A DNA stretch of 63,465 nt from Bdellovibrionales bacterium. GTDB lineage: Bacteria; Bdellovibrionota; UBA2428. Location: the NCBI GenBank assembly GCA_018266335.1, contig JAFEAR010000171.1, forward strand, positions 1 to 63,465, in the 5' to 3' direction. The notes under the pieces are model-generated. The model was not told the DNA's origin and made no database searches. It worked only from the letters and a program-made list of their open reading frames with translations. Shown piece by piece: positions 26,264-35,167 of this stretch (positions are counted from its first letter, which is position 1; every line of letters starts with the position of its first letter). The position numbers and the translations under genes were made by a program.

Positions 26264-29200
26264 TTGGCTTTTCCTTTCCAATCCCGCAGCAGGCTACGCG
26301 ATACGTGCGAGCCGGGCGGCGTTTCCATTTCGATGTAGCGATTCATAGCCTGCACGGCGCCCGCAAAGTCGCCGGCACCGGCCGAAGCTAGACCCTTGTT
26401 GAACCAGAGCGTGGAGTTTCCGGGCTGAACCGCAACGCCCTCCTGGAGGGCCGCGGCGGCCTCGCGACTCTTGCCCTGCCCCTGCAGCGCCAGGCCGCGG
26501 AGGAGAGCTACGTCGGCATCGTTCGACGGCATAGACGCAAGGATGTCCGCAGCCGGCGCATAGTCGCGCACCTGAATATAGAGCGCCGCCAGGTTTTTCA
26601 TGGCGGCCGTGCGAGCATTAGCCAAGTTGGCCCCGCCCTTATCGGACACTTGCCGGAAAATACGTGTGGCCGATTGGTTCTCGCGCAGCTTCCACTCGGC
26701 CAGACCCGTTAGGTTAGAAAGTTCGGCGCGCTCCGTTTCGCTCATGGCCGGATCGGCTTTTTCGAGCAAACTCAGGGCCAAATAGAATTCGCCAAAGCGA
26801 TTGCCCGCGAGCGCACTCGACGCGGCCTTCAGGAGGGCGCGCTGCGAATCGCTCTGCGGCACCCAGCGGGGCTCTACGAGGATTTCGTAGGTGAACACTG
26901 GTTTTTCGATGCCCGCATTGATCGCGGCGTCGCGACAGGCCGCCACGCCGGCACCCGAAATCTTATACTCCGTGGCCTTTTCCAAGCAGGTGCGCAGGAA
27001 TCCCAGTCCCTTGTCGACGAGCGGCTTGGTGAAGGGCGCTAGCTCTTCTTTGGAGACGGGTGCTTTTTCGATGTCCGTAGCCAGGCCGCGATAGAGCTTG
27101 GAGAGGCGCTCGAGACTCTGCAGTGCGGGTTCGGCGCTACCGTAAGCCACCACACCCATGTAACTCTTATCGAGTTTTTCGAGGAGCGAAATTTTTTCGC
27201 GCAGACTCGCGCCAAAGCGCGCCGGACGAACATCGAGTTTACGCTTATTGAAGGCATCGAAAGATTCCTCCACCAGACGGAAGCTCGCGCCACCGAGGGC
27301 ATCCTTGAGCAATTCGTCCGTGGCGCGAGCGGGCGGATTCGCTTTGACGAGAGCAGCGAGTTCGTTCTTCTTGCCACTGCGAGCGTGGAGCACAATGTCC
27401 GCTTCGTTCAGCGTGGATTTCTCCTTATCATTCAACGCGGGGAGCTTACGGAAAGCCGCCAACTCTTCCACCTTGGCGCCCTTGCGGAAGGCGAGGAGCG
27501 AAAGCAGATCGGGACGGTTCTTCGATTTGGGAAAGCGCTCCAGATAATCGCGCGCCGCAGTGAGGAGCGTGGCCGACATGTCGCGCGAAGGATTCAACTC
27601 CGGACGCCAGTTGCCCTCGAGGCGCGAGAGCACGTAGATGCGGTTCCAAAGCGCCGACTCCGTGGTGTCGTCCTTATCCTTGGCGTGTAGCTTTAAATAT
27701 TGGTCGTACTGCGCCAGGGCTTCGGACCACCGCGCTTCCTTGAGCAAAGCTTCGGCGCGGTCGAGATAAAATCCCTTGGCCGCATTCGACGCCGGGAATT
27801 CTTTGAGCAGCGATTCCTGGCTCGCCGCCACGAGGGCTTTGTCGCCCGACTTGCGCGAATACACCACACTGTTGTTCAAGGCTTTCTCGCGTAGCGTGCC
27901 GCTCAATTGCAGACTCAGCTCACGGTAGGCCTTCGCCTTAGCCACTTGCTCTTCCGGCGTAGCCTCGGGCAAGCCTTCGGTCTGTTTAAAGAGGGCGCGG
28001 TTGCGGAAGTCCTGCACGTGCGCTTGGAAATCTTTTCCGCCCGCCGCCATGAGCGGCTTGTTAGCCATCATGGCATCGGCTTCGGCCACGGCGGCCTTAA
28101 GGTCGCCTTTTTTCTCGACGATGAACAAAATGCGTTCGGCGCTCTCTACGCCCTTCGCCTTGTCCGGCATGCGCGCCACGATTTCGCGTAGTGTAGTGAG
28201 TGAATCGTCGTAGGATCCGCCCTGGAACGACTGGTAAGCGCTGGCGTACAGGAGTTCACCCGCGCGTTCGTCCTGCGGATTCTTCTGAATAAATTCTTGC
28301 GTAGCCACGACCAAATCCTTGGCCATGCCCTTGTCCTTGCCCGCTGCACCCTTCAGCGCGAGAATGCGCGAGTACGAAGCCGCGGCGCCGTACTTGCCTT
28401 CGCCCACGAGGGCGTACTGATCAGCCGCCGCTTTGTAGTCGGCCATCTTGTAGAGCAGTTCGGCGTAGAAGAAACGCATTTCGTGAATGTTCTCGGCCGA
28501 ATCGGGGTTCGGATCGGGAACGGCACTGAAGTAAGCGGCATAGAAGGGGCGCGCCTTGGCGTAGGCATCGGCTTTTTCCCGCTTCTGCGCGGTGCTGTGA
28601 TAACTCTTGGCTTCGCGGCGAAGCTCGGCCACGGTTTCTTCAACCAGGGCTTTCTTTTCGTCGGCCGACATCTCCTGCGCGGACAACCAATCGGAGCCTG
28701 CACCGTAGGTGCGAGCAAAGGTTCCGAGCGATTTGGCGTAGGCATCGATTTGTCCCAGCTTGCCGTAAATCCGGGCGCGATCGAGGGCCAGCTCGCGAGC
28801 GCCGGAGCTCTTGGGATTTTCTTGAATGATCTTGTCGATGGCAGCAATAGCCACGGGCCACTGCGCCCGATCCCGCGCCACTTCGGCTACGTTGCGGCGG
28901 TACTGTTCCATGAGTTCGGGCGAGTTGTACCCCGAGCTCTGCAGCCAAGCTTCGCCTTCGGAGTACTGCCCCGCCAGCGCAAAGGCGCGCGACAAATCGT
29001 TGAGGGCTTCTTTTTCGAAGGCAATTTTTTGGTCGGAATTAGATTGTTTGGAAGCGTCCAAGGTGCGCTGAAAAGCCAGCACCGCCTTCTTGTAGTCGCC
29101 CGTGTTCTCGTAACACCAGGCCAACTTGTAGAGCGCATACGCTTTGAGGTTGGCCACTTCGCCGGCGGCTTCGGGCGGAACGCCCTCGCCGGCCGCTACG

Positions 29201-29949
29201 CGCAGGTACTGCGGCGCCGCCTGCTTGTAGTCGCCCGCGTCGAAGAGAATATCCGCAAAGGCCAAGCGCGCCGCGAAAGCGCGCGGACTGGAGGGATATT
29301 TCGTGAGCAGTTCGTTGTAGTAAGGACGTGACTCTTTTGCGCGCCCCAAATCGGTCATCGTAGCGGCAAGGAAAAAGAGCACTTCGTCGCGACGAATGAG
29401 CTTGCTCTTACCGTTGTCTCCGCCCCGACTGCTGCGCTCGAGGTCCTGGTACAGGCCCAGCGCCTGGTTGCGGTAGCGGTCGGCCTCGGGCGTGCGCAGT
29501 GTGGGCCGCGCGCCCTGTTTGTTCTGCTCCCAAGCTTTGATTTGGCGATCCCAGCTCTCGCTCTCCTTAGCCGCAATGGCCTGCGCACGATCGAAGTACA
29601 ATTCGGCCAAGCGCATTTTGAGCTCGCCGATGCGCGCACTCTGTCCGTCGCGCGCGATGAGCGCTTCGAGCTGCTTGATGAGCTCGACAGTTTTTTCCTC
29701 GAGACGAATTTTGCGGGCCGTTTCGCTCTCGATTTGGTCGCGATAAATGGACGGCGTGGTCCGCGCCGTGGTGCGCTGCTTAATGACAACGCGGCGGCGC
29801 TCAATCGATTTCTCCTCTTGCACGGAAGCATCCGACTTCGCGCTCGTCTTGAGTTGCCAGTCGTCCGCGCGCGCAGGCAAGCTGCGCACCACCCCACTAA
29901 AGGCAAACAGAACAACTAGGCTGAGCGAGCGCGAACGGTTTAGCTTCAT
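26260..29949 (-). CDS. Giant TPR protein of the Glt-like operon (GltD/AgmU-like)
   Basis: A 1229-residue exported protein composed almost entirely of tetratricopeptide-type helical repeats, for example FSGAQPYFDRAQA-like repeats with PRAFAARLAFADILFDAGDYKQAAPQYL and LYKLAWCYENTGDYKKAV. Signal peptide MKLNRSRSLSLVVLFAFSGVV. The ATG at 29949 overlaps the previous stop (ATGA) and was preferred over the longer frame to 29985. Length and architecture match GltD (AgmU, about 1.2 kb residues) of the Myxococcus gliding machinery, a periplasmic scaffold. A C-terminal stretch (QEGVAVQPGNSTLWFNKGLASAG) again has the TPR pattern. Equivalence is inferred from size, repeats and neighbours. Confidence 0.78.
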   Translation of the reverse strand: MKLNRSRSLSLVVLFAFSGVVRSLPARADDWQLKTSAKSDASVQEEKSIERRRVVIKQRTTARTTPSIYRDQIESETARKIRLEEKTVELIKQLEALIARDGQSARIGELKMRLAELYFDRAQAIAAKESESWDRQIKAWEQNKQGARPTLRTPEADRYRNQALGLYQDLERSSRGGDNGKSKLIRRDEVLFFLAATMTDLGRAKESRPYYNELLTKYPSSPRAFAARLAFADILFDAGDYKQAAPQYLRVAAGEGVPPEAAGEVANLKAYALYKLAWCYENTGDYKKAVLAFQRTLDASKQSNSDQKIAFEKEALNDLSRAFALAGQYSEGEAWLQSSGYNSPELMEQYRRNVAEVARDRAQWPVAIAAIDKIIQENPKSSGARELALDRARIYGKLGQIDAYAKSLGTFARTYGAGSDWLSAQEMSADEKKALVEETVAELRREAKSYHSTAQKREKADAYAKARPFYAAYFSAVPDPNPDSAENIHEMRFFYAELLYKMADYKAAADQYALVGEGKYGAAASYSRILALKGAAGKDKGMAKDLVVATQEFIQKNPQDERAGELLYASAYQSFQGGSYDDSLTTLREIVARMPDKAKGVESAERILFIVEKKGDLKAAVAEADAMMANKPLMAAGGKDFQAHVQDFRNRALFKQTEGLPEATPEEQVAKAKAYRELSLQLSGTLREKALNNSVVYSRKSGDKALVAASQESLLKEFPASNAAKGFYLDRAEALLKEARWSEALAQYDQYLKLHAKDKDDTTESALWNRIYVLSRLEGNWRPELNPSRDMSATLLTAARDYLERFPKSKNRPDLLSLLAFRKGAKVEELAAFRKLPALNDKEKSTLNEADIVLHARSGKKNELAALVKANPPARATDELLKDALGGASFRLVEESFDAFNKRKLDVRPARFGASLREKISLLEKLDKSYMGVVAYGSAEPALQSLERLSKLYRGLATDIEKAPVSKEELAPFTKPLVDKGLGFLRTCLEKATEYKISGAGVAACRDAAINAGIEKPVFTYEILVEPRWVPQSDSQRALLKAASSALAGNRFGEFYLALSLLEKADPAMSETERAELSNLTGLAEWKLRENQSATRIFRQVSDKGGANLANARTAAMKNLAALYIQVRDYAPAADILASMPSNDADVALLRGLALQGQGKSREAAAALQEGVAVQPGNSTLWFNKGLASAGAGDFAGAVQAMNRYIEMETPPGSHVSRSLLRDWKGKAK

Positions 29950-31343
29950 AGTGCATCTACTCCCGACGCCGGTGCGTTCGAACAAACATCCGTGGTGGCA
30001 AAGGCGTAACCACCCACTTCATCGCGCCAGTATTCGCCCTCGAAGGGCCAGAACTCGTAGCCCTTGCGAACTTCGGCCTGGAAATCGACATCCTTCATGC
30101 GCGCCGAAGTGCGCGTAAGGAGCCGCTCCCGAATGCGCGTGTTGATTTCTACTTCCACGGCGAGCGATCCCTCGAGGCTGCGTTGCACGTCCTGATTCAT
30201 TTCGGTCAAACGACGGTTCATGGCGCCCAGCGCGTACGCGTAAGCTTCCCGTTTGGCCGCATCGAATTCCGCGCGGTAGCCGGATTTCATGCCGGACGAA
30301 CCCATGCCCGCTTCTTCGCGCTCAATTTGGATGAGCATGCGATCAGCATCGGACATGGCCTCGGTAGCCAGCAAGCCATCGACGAGCATGTCCCACTCGC
30401 GATCGGAGAATCCGGACGCCGGTCCCGATTTGCCGTGCACGTAGCCCAGCACCGCCGCCACCCCGGCGTAGCGATTGCCGTAGGCCTGACGGAAACGACC
30501 AATCACGCCCGGAAAGTTGCGGTACGCATTCCGCAAACGAGCGAGACTGCGCTGGGCCGATTCGTAATGGCACAGGCGGAACAAACTGGCCGATTCGAGA
30601 ATATAACTTTCGGGATTGAATTTACCCGCCAGGTGCGGACTCGTCAGACTCATGGTCTGACCGAGCGTGAGGTTGTCATCCTTGAGTTTGTACGCGGACC
30701 ATGCGGCGACAATAAGGCCCGAATACCACTGCGGCGAAGTTTTGGGCACGAAGGAAAGCTCTTCGAGGGCCTCCGTGTGACGATTCATTTCGTACAACAA
30801 CCGCGCACGCTGCACGCGCGCAAAGGCACTGGCGTTCGAATTGCCACCGGTCAGAGCACCCAAAATCTCTACGGCTTCCGGCAAACGGTTCTGTGCAGCG
30901 CGCACCGAGGCGGCCACCATCAGCGCCCGAGTACGAGCTTCGTCGCTCGGAATACGCGCGAGCGAGCCCGTGTCGGGCAGAATTTCGGCGGCGCGCGCGG
31001 CGCGGCCCTGCCGCATTTCATAGGCCGCGAGTGCCGCCCGCAACGACGCAGGCCAAGCGGCCATGCTCGTGCCCCGCCGCTGTAACTCCGACGCCACGGT
31101 GGCCATCGGCTCCAAGCGATTCAGCGCGAGCGCCAGCTCACCCAGCGTTTGCAAATCTGCAGCGTGCGCTTGTCCGGACGTCACCAAGTCATAACGATCG
31201 CGGAACGAAGCAAAGAGGTAGCCCTTAGAACCCAGACGCTCGGCTCGGCTCGCCGCAGCTACGCGCCGCTGGACAGAGGCCGAAGCCGTGAGCGGCAGCA
31301 CGAGGGCGGCCAGAGTGAGTCCACAAAGAAGATAGGGTCTCAT
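29946..31343 (-). CDS. Second TPR-like protein of the Glt-like operon (GltE/AglT-like)
   Basis: A 465-residue exported protein with signal peptide MRPYLLCGLTLAALVLPLTASA. The body is helical with TPR-like spacing (VQRARLLYEMNRHTEALEEL, SASLFRLCHYESAQRSLARL). The C-terminal part is more mixed, and ends after a Trp/aromatic-rich WPFEGEYWRDEVGGYAF motif. It overlaps both neighbours by four bases. The Myxococcus counterpart by position and size is GltE (AglT), a periplasmic TPR component. Function here is inferred from the operon. Confidence 0.72.
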   Translation of the reverse strand: MRPYLLCGLTLAALVLPLTASASVQRRVAAASRAERLGSKGYLFASFRDRYDLVTSGQAHAADLQTLGELALALNRLEPMATVASELQRRGTSMAAWPASLRAALAAYEMRQGRAARAAEILPDTGSLARIPSDEARTRALMVAASVRAAQNRLPEAVEILGALTGGNSNASAFARVQRARLLYEMNRHTEALEELSFVPKTSPQWYSGLIVAAWSAYKLKDDNLTLGQTMSLTSPHLAGKFNPESYILESASLFRLCHYESAQRSLARLRNAYRNFPGVIGRFRQAYGNRYAGVAAVLGYVHGKSGPASGFSDREWDMLVDGLLATEAMSDADRMLIQIEREEAGMGSSGMKSGYRAEFDAAKREAYAYALGAMNRRLTEMNQDVQRSLEGSLAVEVEINTRIRERLLTRTSARMKDVDFQAEVRKGYEFWPFEGEYWRDEVGGYAFATTDVCSNAPASGVDAL

Positions 31344-32161
31344 TTCGATGCCCCTCCGAACAACAGCGAAGCGCCGGCGAGAATGTTCAAACGGTGATCA
31401 ACTCCGCCCGAAACGAAGTCCATGTTGTCGCGCGTTTCGATTTTGAGGATCGCGTTCTGCGACATGTACAAACGAAAGCCCAAGCCGGCAACGCCCATGG
31501 CCACCGAGGTGTGCTCGTACTTGGTCATGCCACCACCACCGATAAAGTAACCTTCAAAGTAATGAATGTTCTCGCGCGTAGCGGCCTTGGATTTAAGCGG
31601 CGTCCACAACAAGGCGGCGCTCGCCGAGACCACGGGCTCCTTGCGGTCCACGAAGCGGTTGAACTTGTCGTAGATCGTGCTCGGCAGGCTCGTGGTGAAG
31701 TTCTTTAGGAAGGTCACATTGAGGGCTTCAATGCCGAAGTCATCGGTGAAGTGGTACGCGTAGCTAAATCCCCAGGGCATTTGCTTACGGAAGCTGTCTG
31801 CCGGCTGGATGCCCACGAAGAAGGGCGTGATTTCGTGCGACTCTTCCTTGCGAATGTAGCGGTACTGCACCACGAGGATATGCTCGTTAGGAATCTGGTG
31901 CGGGCCCTTGACGTCCTCGTCGATGGCTTTGAGCTCCGAGGCGACTTTATCCTTGTCGACTTCGGGCTCGGCCGGCGCCGGCAATGCGGCCGCGGGCTCG
32001 GTGGGATTTCCCGCCGAGGGCGCAGAGGCTTTCGGTGTAGCCCCGGACAGAATTTGGCGCTCCAATTCGGCATCGCTTTGAGCAAGCGAAAGCCGCGCGA
32101 CCGAGCACGCGAGCGCACAGAAAACGACGCACGAGCGTCGGAATGGCGAAGCGATTGACAC
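31340..32161 (-). CDS. Outer-membrane beta-barrel domain protein, first gene of the Glt-like operon
   Basis: A 273-residue outer-membrane protein. GTG 32161 is preferred as start because AAGGGGGG lies 9-10 bases upstream and the resulting N-terminus forms a signal peptide ending SLAQ; the longer TTG frame to 32185 has no ribosome-binding site. An Ala/Pro-rich linker (about 35-80) precedes barrel strands such as ILVVQYRYIRKEE, WGFSYAYHFTDDFGIEAL, GLGFRLYMSQNAILKIETRD. It belongs to the type of barrel protein conserved in myxobacteria and bdellovibrios (CglE/GltH-like). It would anchor the TPR proteins at the outer membrane. Confidence 0.7.
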   Translation of the reverse strand: MSIASPFRRSCVVFCALACSVARLSLAQSDAELERQILSGATPKASAPSAGNPTEPAAALPAPAEPEVDKDKVASELKAIDEDVKGPHQIPNEHILVVQYRYIRKEESHEITPFFVGIQPADSFRKQMPWGFSYAYHFTDDFGIEALNVTFLKNFTTSLPSTIYDKFNRFVDRKEPVVSASAALLWTPLKSKAATRENIHYFEGYFIGGGGMTKYEHTSVAMGVAGLGFRLYMSQNAILKIETRDNMDFVSGGVDHRLNILAGASLLFGGASK

Positions 32162-32255
32162 GATGCTTGCCCCCCTTAATCCCAAAGATTACAGCACGAA
32201 AGGGGGAGGCGCCATCCACAAGCTAGCGGTTTTATGACGCTATTGGGTGAACCGG

Positions 32256-33641
32256 CTAGGAGTTCAGACGCGCCAAAGTACGGGTCTTGCCGAGCGCTTC
32301 CACAACCAAGCCGATGTCGGGGCTTTGCAGGGTGCCCGTCAGCAGAACGCGGGCGGGTTTGGCGACGTCGGGCATTTTGCCCCCAATTTTGGCCGCAGCC
32401 TCTTTAAACAGGGGCGCAATCTTTTCGGCCACGAAGTCGGCATCGGGCAAAGCACGCAGCAGCTCCGTCAAAGTTTCGACGGCCCCGGCCTTCACCTCGG
32501 TAAGGGCGGCGGCGACCGAAGCCGGATCCCGCTCGACGGTGTCCGTAAAGTACCACTTGGTGCCCGCAATAAGATCCGGCAGCCGCACGGCCCGCTCGCG
32601 CAGGGCAAGGAAGAGCTTAAGACCTCCGGGCGAGGCCAGCAGCGCCGACACATCAAATTGAAAGTCCTGTTTCAGGATGGCCGCCAAGGATTCCGGCGAG
32701 CGTTGCCGCAGGTAGTGCGCGTTAAGGGAATCGAGCTTGGAGCGATCGAAAACCGAGCCCGACACACCGCAAGCATCCAAATCAAAACTCGCAGCGAGTT
32801 CGGTGTACGAAAAAATCTCCTGATCGCCCTTGGACCAGCCCAGGCGCACCAGCGTATTGACCATGGCTTCGGGCAAATAGCCCTCGGTGCGGAACTGGCT
32901 TACGGCCACGGCCCCGTGACGCTTGCTGAGCTTGGTTTTGTCCGGCGCCAGAATCATGGGCACGTGCGCGAAGGCCGGCGGCGTCCAACCCAGCGCCTGC
33001 ATAATGAGAATCTGCTTGGGCGTGTTGCTCAAGTGATCGTCGCCGCGAATGACGTGGCTGATGCGCATGTCGATGTCGTCCACCACCACCGTGAAGTTGT
33101 AGGTGGGTGTGTCGTTGGAACGCAAAATGATGAAGTCGTCGCACTCTTCGTTCGCGAAATGCACGTCGCCGCGGATAAGGTCCTTCACCACAACTTCGCC
33201 CGCGAGCGGCGTTTTGAAGCGCACCACGAAGGGTTTGCCAGCTTCGATGCTCTTTTTATCGCGACAGCGACGATCGTACATGGGCTTGCGACCCGCTGCT
33301 TCGGCTACAGCGCGCATTTCGGTGAGCTCTTCGGTGGTGCAGGTGCAGCGGTAAGCGTGACCGGCCTCGAGCAGTTTGTGCGCGTAAGCACGGTAATCGT
33401 CGAAGCGTTTGGTTTGGTAGAAGGGGCCTTCGTCCCACTTCAGCCCCAGCCACTGCATGCTCTGGAGGATTTCGTCCTCCCATTCCTTGCGGCTGCGTTC
33501 CGTGTCGGTGTCTTCGATGCGCAGAATGAATTGGCCACCGTGATGTTTGGCAAAAAAGTAATTGAAAATCGCCGTGCGGGCGCCCCCTACGTGGAGCAGG
33601 CCAGTGGGCGACGGGGCAAAGCGAACACGAACGGGAGTCAT
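32256..33641 (-). CDS. gltX: Glutamyl-tRNA synthetase
   Basis: Class I aminoacyl-tRNA synthetase charging tRNA with glutamate, 461 residues from ATG 33641. It has the HIGH-like motif (PSPTGLLHVGGART) at the N-terminus and KLSKRHGAV as the KMSKS motif. The region with CTCTTEELTEMR and YDRRCRDK provides the Cys/His/Tyr zinc-site residues seen in some GluRS. Length is normal. The frame continues upstream to 33842 but the first 67 codons are not homologous. No gatCAB genes are in the window, so I cannot say if it also charges tRNA-Gln. Confidence 0.95.
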   Translation of the reverse strand: MTPVRVRFAPSPTGLLHVGGARTAIFNYFFAKHHGGQFILRIEDTDTERSRKEWEDEILQSMQWLGLKWDEGPFYQTKRFDDYRAYAHKLLEAGHAYRCTCTTEELTEMRAVAEAAGRKPMYDRRCRDKKSIEAGKPFVVRFKTPLAGEVVVKDLIRGDVHFANEECDDFIILRSNDTPTYNFTVVVDDIDMRISHVIRGDDHLSNTPKQILIMQALGWTPPAFAHVPMILAPDKTKLSKRHGAVAVSQFRTEGYLPEAMVNTLVRLGWSKGDQEIFSYTELAASFDLDACGVSGSVFDRSKLDSLNAHYLRQRSPESLAAILKQDFQFDVSALLASPGGLKLFLALRERAVRLPDLIAGTKWYFTDTVERDPASVAAALTEVKAGAVETLTELLRALPDADFVAEKIAPLFKEAAAKIGGKMPDVAKPARVLLTGTLQSPDIGLVVEALGKTRTLARLNS

Positions 33642-33754
33642 GGGCTCCTTACATAGTTGAATGTCGCCCGCTTCTCCAGACCATAGGCCGAAGTTATGGC
33701 CGCCATGCGCCCTTTGCATGGGCATCCCCACAGCGACTCGGCTATATTGGTGCC

Positions 33755-34123
33755 ATGACCGCCACTCTGCAGGGCTACCACGCCCATATTTACTTCGATG
33801 AGAGCACTCGTTTGCTGGCCGATCACCTGCGCGAGCAGGCACTCCGGGAGCTAGCCCCCCAAGGTGCCTTCGTGAGCCGGCTTATTCCGCGCCCCATTGG
33901 CCCCCACCCCGTGGGCATGTTTGAAGTGAATTTTGGGGTGGATCAGCACTCCGCTTTTTTGGCCTGGTTCCAACAAAAGCGCGGCCGCCTGACGGTCATG
34001 ATTCACGAAGTCACGGGCGACGACTGGCGCGACCACCAAGCCCCGCAATGGCTGGGCGAGCCCCTGCTCCTGGATTTAAGCAAAATGGATCCAAACAAAC
34101 CCACCGTAGTGCGAAAAACGTAG
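33755..34123 (+). CDS. DOPA 4,5-dioxygenase-like protein
   Basis: A 122-residue protein of the small DOPA-dioxygenase-like family. Signature segments are YHAHIYFD near the N-terminus, PIGPHPVGMFEV, and LTVMIHEVTGDDWRDH; the conserved His residues likely bind a divalent metal. In plants and fungi the family opens the catechol ring of DOPA; in bacteria the substrate is usually unknown. The gene is monocistronic and diverges from gltX. The family call is firm, the chemistry is inference. Confidence 0.8.
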   Translation: MTATLQGYHAHIYFDESTRLLADHLREQALRELAPQGAFVSRLIPRPIGPHPVGMFEVNFGVDQHSAFLAWFQQKRGRLTVMIHEVTGDDWRDHQAPQWLGEPLLLDLSKMDPNKPTVVRKT

Positions 34124-34159
34124 TTTAAAGCTGTCCTCCCCGGCGATGGAGCTAGCTAA

Positions 34160-35167
34160 TTAATCTTCGGTGAACTGGCCGGTATCGAGATCGAATTTAA
34201 TGGCACGCCATAGGCCCACGCGAAAGCGCTTCCAGTAGGAATCCACCGTGGGACGGCTATCGCCCGAGGGCAGCTCGAGAGTGTACACCGGAATTTTTCG
34301 CTCGTTGCCCGCAAAGTTGCCCAAGCTTCCCGGATAAAAACCGAAGGTGCGAAATTTATAATTGCCCGAGTTCTTCACCATGTTGATGGCGAGGTACCGA
34401 GCGCGCCGATCGCGATCGGGATTGCCGCCGCGGGCGTCGAGGTCCAAAAAGCCGAGGGGCGTGTGAATGGAAATAATTTTTTGCGGATGTTCCCGCTCCA
34501 CGAAGGACGCAATCGCCTGCGTTTCGGTCTCAGAATTGGCGCGCTCGCCCGGAAACTTGCGCCGATCGCCATGGTCCAGCTTCTTCCAGGAAGCCTGCGC
34601 CTCCTTGGTCCAATTCTTGGTGGGAAAATTACGATTGATATCTACCCCGTTGGCATTGTTGCGCGTGGGCTTGGTGCCGAACATGCCGTCAGGATTCAGC
34701 AGCGGTTGCACCACCAAGCGGTGCCCCGGCGGAATTTGCTTTTTATCGATCAAGATTTCGTGAATCAGTTTGAAGCACATTGCTAACGAAGGCAGTTCAT
34801 CGCCGTGAATGCCGCACTGAACGACGGTCAACTTAGACGCGCCCTTGGGAACTTTTTGATTTTCTTTGGGGGGCCGCGCCGTACGAAAACTAAGCAAGGG
34901 CCGCCCCTGCACGGACTGACCAAAAATCTCGAAGGGGATTTTATCGCACTCGGACTGCCCCCAGCCCTGGCGCGCATAGAGATGTTCAATTTCGGCGCAC
35001 AACAATTGTTGGGGCGCCAGAGCGGGCGGGGCCTCGGGAGTTGCCGCAGACGTAGTCACGCTCAGCGTTTGCGCGGTAGACACCTCGACGGCCACGGCGG
35101 GCGCTTCCTGCGCCCGTGCCCCCGACACCACCAGGCCGAAGAGTGCAGATAGTTTTAGGGCAAGCAC
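34160..35167 (-). CDS. Periplasmic M14 zinc carboxypeptidase (MpaA-like)
   Basis: A 335-residue exported metallopeptidase. Signal peptide MLALKLSALFGLVVSGARA. Zinc ligands are His and Glu of GIHGDE (about 119-124) and His in ISIHTPLGF (about 235); the substrate Arg is in DINRNFPT and the catalytic Glu in YTLELPSGDSR (about 300). Related enzymes (MpaA and periplasmic M14 peptidases) trim murein peptides. The start lies within the last 13 bases of the SPOR-domain gene, suggesting a coupled peptidoglycan function. Confidence 0.84.
   Translation of the reverse strand: MLALKLSALFGLVVSGARAQEAPAVAVEVSTAQTLSVTTSAATPEAPPALAPQQLLCAEIEHLYARQGWGQSECDKIPFEIFGQSVQGRPLLSFRTARPPKENQKVPKGASKLTVVQCGIHGDELPSLAMCFKLIHEILIDKKQIPPGHRLVVQPLLNPDGMFGTKPTRNNANGVDINRNFPTKNWTKEAQASWKKLDHGDRRKFPGERANSETETQAIASFVEREHPQKIISIHTPLGFLDLDARGGNPDRDRRARYLAINMVKNSGNYKFRTFGFYPGSLGNFAGNERKIPVYTLELPSGDSRPTVDSYWKRFRVGLWRAIKFDLDTGQFTED

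Noticed and set aside
28297..29331. 344-residue frame opposite the giant TPR gene
   Set aside because: No domain and overlapped by a gene with clear TPR pattern in an operon.
32247..33656. 469-residue open frame opposite gltX
   Set aside because: Complement of gltX; translated sequence has no motif and is His/Gln/Arg-rich as expected of an antisense frame.
33642..33842. Longer N-terminus for gltX
   Set aside because: The HIGH-type motif begins within ten residues of ATG 33641; the extra 67 codons show no homology and overlap the start of the divergent gene at 33755.
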